From the NCBI GenBank assembly GCA_963662175.1, contig OY759215.1, forward strand, positions 6,995,079-7,059,078: a stretch of DNA of 64,000 nt, in the 5' to 3' direction. Below are positions 26,101-38,100 of this stretch, piece after piece. The translations under genes and the position numbers were made by a program. The stretch is from Aradus depressus (Eukaryota > Arthropoda > Insecta > Hemiptera > Aradidae). The notes beneath the pieces are model-generated. The model worked only from the letters and a program-made list of their open reading frames with translations, made no database searches and was not told where the DNA came from. The first letter of the stretch is position 1. The number at the start of each line of letters is the position of its first letter.

Positions 26101-29100
26101 GCAGTGACCAGCCCTGACTCGGCCCGACTGAAGGCGCTAAGTGCAGAGTCGTTACGATCTGTCAGTCCAGGCAGTGACTCTGTCTTCTACAGCGATGCAA
26201 CAGCCGGGGGAGAGCCAGGCCAACAGCCCACCTGCCAGCATTGTGGCATGCAGTTCCAGACCAAGGTATAGTTCGTCTTGTTCATTTAATAACGTGTCCT
26301 TGAATTGGTGACATGGTATCTCAGAGGTAGCGTGTTTGCCTTTTGAGCTCAAGATCGCTGGTTCGAACTCCAACCGAGACCCTTAGGTTTTTTATTCGGG
26401 AGGTGAAAAAAAACCTTGAGCACGACATCCTTCGGATGGGACGTTAAGTGATAGTCCCGAGCCTGTACGTTGTCAGTTACTCGTTAAATACTCCTACCCT
26501 AGATGAATAGACCTGGATAGGCAAAGTTTAAGACTCGCACAGTAGAATCGGACTCATATCCACCAGAGCGACGAAAGACCCTAATAGATTGCCCTAGTAA
26601 TTGAAGCCCGGGCATTAGTCACAATAACTAACAGTAGAGATATTGTAATTTCACCTATCAACTGTTTCGATAGAATTTAATATTATAAGTAATGTTTATT
26701 GAAATGTTTCATATTAAACCATTTTAAAACAATCTATCAATTAATTGCATTCTCGTAACGATCGGCTTCTGACTGATTAGCCAATATATTTAAAATATTA
26801 AACTTTTAATAGTTTAAATTAGTTAATAATTATTGTTGATTATATTTATGAAAATAAGAAAGTTATTTTCTTTATTTATTATTATTTCTCATTATTTTAG
26901 ACTTTCTCTTCGAAGTTGAAAACGTTACTTAGTTTAGTATCAGTTTTATGAAGCTTTCTCGAAGAGTCATATTGCATTTGAATATTGCATTTGAATATTT
27001 ATTTTATTATTATTTTCTTTGTTTACGATTATCGTTTTTTTAATTATTTTATTTTATTTTTTAGACAATCTTTTATGTTATTCGAAACATTTAAACTGAG
27101 GCTAGTTACGAAGGTTTTGCTGTATATTGTTATTCCCAGCACCAAGGTAATCTTTATTATTCTGTATTGTCGGGTTGTTACAAAAAGTTACTCACTATAT
27201 TTAAAAAAAAATTTTTAACCAGAAAATTAAGTTTTTCGGGTAAACAGTTTTTAAGTGATAACAGTGGATTTTATCATCGGATTATTTGAAATTTCATTTG
27301 GAGGTTGTGCAGTATTGTTTTTTTCTCTAGATTTATGCAAATGTATTCCTATTTTTAAATAAAATTATTAACTTTCAAAAAATGTGTTGATAACGTTTTG
27401 GAGCAACCCGACGCCATTTACAGGTAATTGACTCTTTATTATTTTCGACTATATGAAACGAATGAAAGTCTTACATGCCAACTAAAATTAATGAAAATTA
27501 TAAATACAGTCTACTCCCGATTTTCCGGAATGGATCAACCGTGTTGCGGCTTAACCGGGATATTTTCGTGCTGATGAAAAATGTTAAAATCAGTAGGACA
27601 GATGAAATGTAACAAATTATGTCTATATGTATGTAACAATGCTAATAAAGAAAGACCTCTACAGAAACTTTTTTAAGTTAAAGTATATATAATAACGATA
27701 GCAAGAAATGGACTTACGGACTTGAACTCTGGGGTTCTGCCAAGGCTTCCAATCTTCAAATGTTAAGTATCATTGTTCGCTAGCTGTGTTTTTGTGTTTG
27801 AGAAAGAAGAGAAGAACAATTGAATGTACTGAGGAAAGGGAAATGTTGTCGGTAAGACACCAGAAATGTACTTCCCCAGTTCGAATTAATCAACTAATTT
27901 TTCACTCCTCTGAAGCAATAAAGATTTGGTTTATAAATTAGTAGGTGTTTTATTCAAAGACTTTTGAATTCTCATACTAAATTTGATGAACCTGCCCTCC
28001 AGTGTACCTTAACAATTCCATCTCTTTAAAAAACCAATTAGAATTAATTAAAGTCCGCTATCTAGGCCTCATACTTGACAAACGACTAACTTGGAATCCT
28101 CACATGAGACTGAAAAGACAAGAAATGAACAGACTATATAAACTTTTACTAAGACTACTAGACAAAATATCCTAATTACCTTTGAAAATAAAACTACTTA
28201 TATAGAACGCATTACTCAAACCTAAGTGGACTTAACGGACTTGAACTCTGTGGTTCTGCAAAGGCTTCCCATCTCCAGCGTATCAAAAAATATTTTCCTT
28301 TATTAGTTCTCACAATAATCTTCTAGTCCGTGCCCTCCATATGTGCCATACTTCCCCAACGATGGATGGCTTAAGCGTCAATGGTCTAGAGACCTCCTTA
28401 GCAGCAACAGTGACAGTAATTAGTTACAAATGTGAGTAACTCAATGACTAGGGAGTGTCACCACTTGGCGATTTTCCCCCTCAAGACATTTTGATATTGC
28501 CATTATCTTTCTTTTAGCACATTTCCTTGTTGTATTTATTTTTTATACAGTTGTAAATATCTATTTGTAAAATAGAAAAAAAAACAAGAAATGAAAGATT
28601 GAATAGTATAATTATCAGATGAAGTTTAGCGAGACCATACTCTCCGTCTCACAGGATGAAAAAAATGCTTGAGGAAAAAAAATAGAGTAAGGTTCTAATT
28701 AATGAAAGAATATTGCTCTTTCTCTCTCTTCTAAGAGTCCTTCTCGTCATAATTTAACCTCATTAATCTAGAATTTCTAAAGAAAAACATCCATATTTAT
28801 TTTAGCCTTTGAATTGACAGTAGTGTTTCTTTATATGTGATACTTGCTCCATCATTACCCGGTTAATTGGTTGTAGAGTGTAAATAAAAAAATGTAAAAA
28901 ACTCATTATTTGGATGAATACTCATGACATTGACTGGGCTTCAGGTACAGGAGCCTCCCGCAGAGAAGGCACCGGAGACAATCGTCCAACCACCAGCAGG
29001 GTTCGAGGACTCGCCGAGAACCCCGCATCGGACTCGGCTGTACAAGAAGGCCGAGAAAAGGTACCGTTCTGAAGAGAGGAGACATCGGATGCACGTTGAG

Positions 29101-32100
29101 GCTGCCCGGGCCAAGTCTGAGGAGAGAGCTCGTGAGGAGAGTAAGGACAACAAAGTCCGGTAAGTTGTGTTCTATTGTACTTGACCAAGCCTCAATTTTT
29201 TTTTTTTTTTTTTCTTTTGCCTAGACATGGATTTAGTATTGCTTTTTCGTCCTTCGATTATTTGGCTTAGTAAAACTAAGGTATGTTGACAAGTTAAGCG
29301 CTGATCTAGATCAACCTTCGGGAGGAGGAAGTCGGTAGATAGTTTTATGTAGGACATCACTTGGCGGAATATTACAGCATAGTTTTTGAAATACTGGTGA
29401 ATTATGGCGCCTCACAAATAAATACCGTTTCCTATACCAAAAAAAAAAAAAAAAAAAAAAAAAGAATTTTTTTTTATATGTACATGTTGAGTAGCGACTG
29501 AAGATTTCTAATTCTATCTTGGGTCAGTCTAGGTTAAAACATTAACCACTTTTCAATAAGTTTTAAGAGTATATCGACATCCAGGCCTAAAAACATGAAA
29601 AAATCCTTTAAGTTACTTAGGTATTAAGGTAGTATTGTTTCAGTAAAAATGTGACACAAATCAAAACGTTTTGTTAAAGAAAATAGGGAAAACTCAGGGA
29701 GGGAAACACAAAAATATCCGTTCACGATCTTAAATTATAATCTCTGTGAATTTATTTATTTTCTATTCATTTCAGTTATTTTTTCTTTAAGAGTTTTTTA
29801 AAATTTACTCTTAAGCAGTAGCACTGTCTGTAATTTAACTGATTATTTTTTACTTGTATTTAGTGTATAAGGGTGTTGGTTAAGGAACCTTATTGTATAA
29901 TTGTATCTCTGTAAATGCGACTGTTAAAATAAACTCTTTCTTCCTCTTCTTTTAAATATATATTTATATTATTTTAGTGTTCATAATTTTTAGAATAATT
30001 ACGCATTATTATTCTAATTTTGACCCGACTAAAGAAATGTCTGTTAGTAAGAAAAAAAAAGTCGCTGCAGTTTTTTTATTGGGCGAATTAACCAACTAAA
30101 TTTCGTTCTTCCCCTAAAACCAATTGGTGTCTTACTGAAGGACTTCTGAATCACCTAAATTTCGTGTTGATAGATTCGTTACATCGACAGTTACTATGTG
30201 TTTTTAAATTTTTGAAAGCAGAGAATTCAGGCGAACACTCAACTTCGAATTTCTGACGGATTACATAAGGTCCCATCTTTGTATGGCTATGAAAAAAAAA
30301 TCTGCATATTTCTCTTTTCTACATGACTCGAAATTATTTTAGATGTTGAAGACTAGTTTTATTTTTTCCCCTTTGTCTCTTGCAGTCCATTGGTTCGTTC
30401 AACGGACGCCAGCATGGAGAAGCTGCACTCACACAGCAGCCTGGATGACGATGATGAATGGGGTGGGGTGCTAACAGAGGCCTATCATACCGGCACGTGG
30501 GTCTACATAGGACCTACCGAGGAACATCAATTCTGGCAACGCCCTGATCCCAAAGGTAACCCTCTTCTTATAAATTGTTTGTATTCATGCGCATATTATA
30601 GAAAACATTCCTAAAAGACCTAGTCTTCTCAATCCATATATGTATGACCTATCTCAAATGTTGTGTGTATTTTGTCAGGAGAAGAAGAAGAGGAGGATGG
30701 TAAAGGAGCGAGGAAGGACTCGTCAGAGTCGACCCAGTCAGAGAAGGAGTTCCGCAAGAGGTACCAGGCGATAGCTCATCGGATGGTACACAGGAGGTCC
30801 AGTTTGGAGATGTATAAGAGGCTCGCTTCCAAGTCCTTCGGTAAGTATTATCTACATTAATATATGCTAATGCATTAAGAAATTATAAAAAAAGTGGGTG
30901 GTAGACTCTATTTTAGGCTAAAAACGAGTATAACCGAGAGACCGACCAAGAACAAATACCATGAGGAAGGGGGGAGGTGGTCGGTTGCTATCTGACCCTT
31001 GTTCCCCGGGGACCCCTGAAATACCTCTTAATTAAATCAGAGATCAAATGAATCTCAAGGCTACACCGCAAAATTAAATAATATTATTTTTATTGCAGTT
31101 TTGTATTTGTTTTCAGACGCGTCGTTATTAAACCTACATTTAAACGCAATTAAATTTAATAGTTAAACGCGTGAATCAATTTTTATCATTATGATGAGGG
31201 CACTGGTAGCACGCAGATTGTAGGGTGCTCGCTTAATAGTCGAGGACCTTAGGTTTTTTATCTAGGGGGTGAAAAAACCTTGAGCATGCCGTCCTACGGA
31301 TGAGACGTCAAGCTATGGTCCCGAGCCTGTACGATGTCAGATATTCGTTAAAGATCCTCGCTAGGCAACATTTAGGATTCCTATAGTAGAGTCGGGTTCA
31401 TGTCCGCCAGAGTGACGAAAGAGCGCTTTGGTAGTAGGCGATATGACCTCTTAGTATAGTCCGAGCTTGAGTCTAATAACTAACTTTATCATATAAAACA
31501 GCTGTTTCCTTTTACTGTCGTAATACTCATCGTATACCTCGTAACCTTTAAAACAGCTGTTTCACCGTCATTACGTGACCTTTTATAATAAAATCATCTA
31601 TAGTTATTCTTAATATTGCTAACATTCCAAACTTGAAGTGTTTGAGGCGTTCTCTACTTATCGTGTCGAGTATTACGAGTATATATATATATATTCATAG
31701 TTCTAGTTAATATGGTCCTATAATAATTCCTCTGGTTCGAGTTCAAAATGACCGCCAAATGAAATGAATTTCAGCATAGAAGATTCTAGTGCAGAATATA
31801 ATATATCTATTCTATCGGAGGTTATCGTGTTCACAGACACACACCAATTTAGAATTATATAGAGGTCCAAAAACATGAGAATCGTTGAAAGTTCCGAATC
31901 GAATTTTTGACCGATTACATAACTTCTCCTACACATCGTATAGCTGGGGGAGGAAAATGAAAATAATAAATAAATATAATTAATAAATTATAATAGACAC
32001 TCCCAAAATCTTTTTATAATAAATAAAAAAACAGCACTAACAGTACTCACCATTATATTATAATATATTATCCCAGGAAACATGTTAAAGTAATTATACA

Positions 32101-35100
32101 AAGTAAATATTCTGAACTGAGGACATTTATTTAATTCTTAAGTTGTGACATATCAGTAATATTAATACGGCCATAATATCATTGCAGGTTGACACTTGTG
32201 TACCCACTGCCTTAAAATGAAATCTGATATTTCATACTGTACTTCTCAAAACTTATATAACTAAACCTGACATTTCAGAAACTGACAAGCATGTTCTCGT
32301 GAGGCGAGTCTCTGGAGAATTTGGTTTTCGGATTCACGGTTCGAAGCCAGTCGTCGTATCAGCTATCGAACCAGGAACCCCTGCCGAGTCCTCAGGTCTC
32401 GAAGTGGGCGACATTATCATCAGTGTCAACAATAACAATGTACTCGATGCCACCCACTCTGAGGTGGTGAAACTCGCCCATGCAGGTTCGTTTGTTCTCT
32501 TATTACTGGAAGAATTTATATATATAAATAAACAAAAAAAAAAAAACAGATTTATTAATATTACTACAAAAACAGAAATAACAAATATATATGTATATGA
32601 AAATAGCAAGACAATTTCAAGCATTTATCAATAGGTTCTCAAGTTCACGCAATCTCATAATCAGAAACGCGCTGAGGGTCTGTCTGGACCAGTAGAAGAC
32701 GCGCGGAACTGGAAGATGACCCCAGGGTAAAGGGGTGGGAATCTGTTGATGAGCATGCGGAACTCTTGAAGATCACCAGAGTTGTTTGCATGAAAGGCAC
32801 GAAACATGAGAGGCACGAAAAATGTGCCTCCTTACTGATCATGGCCGATTTTTACAAACAACTGTAAAAAAAAGAAAAAAAAAATAGGTATTCAACAAGA
32901 AAACGTCTATTGCAGAGTTGTATAAAAAAAAAATCTAATTATTTATTAGGAGTATTTCAATGTATTAATTCTTATAAAAAATAAAGAAAACGTATGTTTA
33001 AAAAAATATTGTCTATTTCACAAAATATAATCATTGGTCATGGAATATATAATATATGGGAGTACTTTCGGTATTCCTTTCATCTTCAGCCACGACTTAA
33101 CAAATACTAACTATTTGTACATATTAGTTAAGTCGTGCCTGAAGATGGTAGCAATACTGAAAGTACTCCCATATATCATATATATTTTGTGAAATAGACA
33201 ATATTTTAAAAAACATACCTATTTCTTTATTCTTCAATCTATTGTATTTATATAAAATGTGTGTAGGTTCAGACACTCTGGAGCTTGAGGTGGCCCGAAC
33301 CAGCGACAAGCTGGCTGCTAAAGCCCTCTTGGTGGCTCCCATCCTCTGTGGCTGCCTATATCGCATGTCTCCAAGCACCTCCAAACAGAAACCTGCCTGG
33401 CTCCTCAGGTACTTCGTCCTCAAACAGGATCAGTGCCTCTACCACTACAAATCGCATTTTGTAAGTACACTACTTTACTGTGTTTGCTTTTGTGACTCAT
33501 GCCTGGGCTTTAACTGTAACATCTACTCTCTTTCATAGCTCTGGTGAATATGAGCGGGTATATTGGCGAATATAACTCAACGGATATGTGAACCTAACTC
33601 GGTTTAATTACTAGGGTATAGGTCTTTAACGAGTACCTGACATCGCAAAGACTTTGGACAATCCCTTAATGTCCTCTCCGAAGAACGAAGAAAAAGTCAG
33701 CCCCGCTATCGTCTCTGCGAGCGTCTCTGTACTACCAGCGCTACCCATTGCCTTATAACAGGTCATTCATTACGATCAAAAGTCGAACTTCAAAATTCTG
33801 ATTTTTATGTATAATTCGCATAGAGATATTTGAAAATATCGAAGAGTTTTTCAGTATATTGCATACTTCCGTTTTTGCTTATTGCATCTAACTTTTTTTT
33901 TTTTCATAAAAAGCATTAATGTTATATTTATTAGTAAAAAGTTGCTTTTGTTGAGTAAGTAAACAATATAATGTTCTGATAAAAATATCATTGACAAGAA
34001 CTTTCTCTAACAAAAGGAATCCTTTGTAAAAATCTGAAAAAAAAATCCTTTAATAAATCTTGTATGGGATGAATGGACGGTCCATTGGGAATGGTTTTGG
34101 GGGTTTACTCCAAAACCTATAATAACTCCTTATAGGATAAATTTACTTGAAATTTTGTAGTTGGATTCAGTAGTCCAAAGGGAAAACACTTGCTGGTTTA
34201 CAGCTGTATGAGGCGAAGATGAACAAAAGCTTATTTTCCTAAAATTATTGCCTTCGATAGCTATTATCTAGACCTATTGTCTTCAATATCTTTCTAAATA
34301 ATACTTTTTAATGCATATTGTGCATATTTTTTTCAGGGAGGCCAGCCGTTGGGTGCCCTCCGTCTGACGGACTACACCGTGAGTAAAACAACAGACACGG
34401 ATCAACCGTACAGCTTCAAACTGACCAAGAAGGGCTCCGTGAGTGTTCATCTGGCGGGGACCAGCCAACCGGAGGCAGAAGAGTGGGTGACTGCTCTCAC
34501 TGAAATATGCAAACCTCAGGTGAGGTCATTGGCGGATCAGTGGTGAGGGGAGGGGGGGGGGGTGCATTCTTGGTTCTGGTTCGAGGTAACAGAACATAAT
34601 GTAAGTTATAGTTCGTTTCTATGAAGGAACACACTCTGGCCATGGGATCGTCTATGTCTGCTGGCTGCATGTGGCTCTCTTGCACGGCCCGCAATGGAAC
34701 TTGAAAATAATTATTTTTAAAGAAAAAAAAGTTGAATTTATATTTCAAAAAAGGCTGAGGATATGGGCGAAGTCAAGATGAGGATTTGAACTAATGGACT
34801 CGATGTATGAAATTTTCTTGTAATGTTTGCATATATTTGTAGTTTTTTGCGCATTCTATTTTGACAAGCTGCCCGCACTTTAAAGCATAATGCGCAAGCG
34901 CAAAAAAGTTCCCAAAATTGTTCATATGGCTGATTAAATTGGTAATAATTATATGTTTCCTAAGTACCATATTCTTCCATGCCCCTCATACATGAGATTT
35001 AAAATGTTGAAAGCTCCCAATCTTTTATCATCCGAATCCATTTTCCTTATTAATTTTCAACGCACATAACGCCAAACGAAAAGGTTAACAAATTGAAAGT

Positions 35101-38100
35101 TAATGCACTCGAAAATGTCGCATCTGTTATACAGTTGTAGTACAGCGCATCAGTTTTGAATTTTGAATCGTATGACATTTCTGTGATCGCGTAAGACAGT
35201 CTTAACAGGCGACATGTTACATTTTGTCACACATTTTTCTGGTAATATTTCTCGTATTAGATCTATGACCATTTAAGTATTATGTATGTATATTTTATAC
35301 ATATATTACGTCATACAGCCCTTATTTCTTATATATACTGTATAATCTACTATAATTTTAATTTTTTACTATTGTACCTCTCTAGTTATCGGTATCTCCA
35401 CCATTTAGAAGTTTCACTGTATTACTGTGTAACATGTGATTGTAGGTTCAGCCATGGCTGTCGGAGAGGTGTCTAAAAGCGCCTCCAACTAAGATCCATG
35501 AGCCAGACTGTGTAGGCACCTTGTCCACCCTTATTCACCATGGCGGTAAGACCTGGAAGCGGCGGTTCGTCATCCTCAAAGATGCATGTCTCTATTTCTA
35601 CACAGATATTAATGCGGAAAAAGCTCTTGGTATGTTTTTATCTACTAAATCTTGTTTCCTTAATTATTGTATTCTAATTATTAAATAGTGTATATATATA
35701 TTATTAAATAATAACACAAATAAAACAAAGAACTTGTTTAACTCTTACATCTGATTTCACAAAACTATTTACATAAAGTGTACCGGTTTCCACTTACGCC
35801 TTTCTCAGCACAAATTTTAACAGTAACATATGAAAAATAAAGAAAAACGTATGGTTTTTGAAATATTTTACTTCACAAAATATATGAGAGTATTTTCGGT
35901 ATTTCTACTATCTTCAGCCACGACTTAAATATTGGCTGAAGTCGTCCATATATTGTACCTATACATTTTGTGAAATAGAGTATTTTTTGAAAACAGGTTT
36001 TTCTTTATTTTTCCCACAGAGGAGAGAAGTCGTACATACTGTCCTAATGGAAAAATGTATCCTACTTTTAGCATAAATTATTATTTTTATTAACATATTT
36101 TAATATTAGTTTTTTTTTTAAACAATGTACCTTAATGTTATAAATGGAATATATATATACATTACAAATATATAAATATTTAAACTGACAAACTTTAAAG
36201 TGACATGCACATGCATTTAAATGTGCATTTTGAGGTAACACTTGGCAGTTCTTACCATTTTATAAAGGCCTTTTGAGTCTCATATATGTGTTTTCATTAA
36301 CATTAGTTCTATTTAATAATTACGTTCATTATAAACTATTTATTTATTTAATATAATAAAACTGCCCCTTTAGGAATGGTGTGTCTCCATGGATACCGAG
36401 TACAGAGCCTTACCTCAGCTTCAAGGAGGTTCTCCTTCGAGCTGTTTCCTCCGGAACCTTCCCTTCTTCATTTTTACTTTTATACTGACACTGAATTAGA
36501 TAAAAAGAGGTAAGATTAAATAACTCCCTACAACAACGCTCATTATTCGCAGCGGCGCAATAGCGATACAAATTTCGCCCATCTATTCACACCGATTCAT
36601 TTACAGTATATATTATATTTACTAGTAATTTTGTTAATTTAAAATAAAATTGGAACAAATCCTACAAATTAATGCATAAGGTATTATTCAGAGTTGAGAG
36701 AAAAAAGTTGTAATGATAAAGGAAACTTAAAACAATAACAGAACAAAATTATAACCGGGACTTTCTAAAAAAAAGGAAACACTGTTGTGGATTTGGATGA
36801 TCTAAGTTGGAAGCCATTCCGCCAGTCACTTACTTACGTTTATTCTTATATTTAGATTATTCTAACCAAGATTAGCATCTTACTTGTAGCTATGTTCTTT
36901 GATCTACTTTAATATGTGTCTTATTTTGGAATTCAAGATTATTGTCAAAAATGTACATTTTCAATGTTTTACATGAGTTTGTTGCTAGAATCTATTTATT
37001 TATCTATTATTACTCATAGCACTCTTTGTATTTTCTCTGTTAGTAATTAAAATAATAAAAAGGTTACTGCTTTCTAATAATTCTAATAAAATGTGATATT
37101 ACTTCGTCACATAAATCATATAAAACAGGATATTTTCTCTCAATTTCTCAGTTAACACCATTTTAGAGCCGTAACGGATTTTTGCAGGCGCTCGGACGGA
37201 CTATCACGCTAATATGACCACTCTCGTACACAGCCTTGCCGTAGGATTGCCACCGTTGTCTATATTTCGCGTTGATATATGTGGAGGAGTCTATTTTACA
37301 TTTTAAAAATCATTTCTTATTTTTTTTCCATTCTGTATTATCAAAGAAGTAAAATTACTAATACTAATATTTTTACTTCTCAGTTTTTCGTAAAACTGAG
37401 AGCTAATGAAGTAAATCTAGGAGGAAAAACAATTTTTTTGCATTCCAGGGACCTGAAGAAGTGAAAACATTCAGAAATAACAAAAAGTGAATTTTGACTT
37501 AAATTAGTATCATGATCCATTTTTGTGGGGAGTTGGAATGATAAAAACGGTGGTCACGATCTCCGGATGGCCGAACGACTTATGCTTACTTCCCGGACGT
37601 CCAGGTACGCCTTGACTCTCACCATGGGTACAACCTAATCACTGGATGTCCCAGATATTATCAGGTCACGGAGATTTTAACTCCAAGATCTACTTCTTTA
37701 AGAGGAAGATCAACCTGAACTGTTCAATGGGGCGGCATTGAGACTGTTGAACATGTAGTTCTCGAATTGTACGAACAGGATTTAATTTGCGAGACAGGAT
37801 CGTATCCTTGGACTGGACCAACGACAGCTGGTGACGGAGACCAGCCGATTCATCGACTCTTGACGGAAGAAAAAAAAAAGCAGAATAAGACGGGCTGGGT
37901 ACATCCACGGATCGTTGCAGATTGGTCGACTGTGTGGCTGCCTCCAGCTCGTCATCCTCATATTGATTAACAGAATAAACTTCATAAACATGTCCTACCT
38001 TCATCTCTAGCGCCTTTGATGTACGACAAAGTCATGTTCTCCAACAACAAGTTGCACCCAAAAAGAAAAATTATAAAAATATCTTCACTTGTAAAAAGTA

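Noticed and set aside
32486..32634. Extension of the PDZ exon frame past 32485
   Set aside because: The sequence becomes AT-rich at once, and the next PDZ strand is encoded in phase at 33267.
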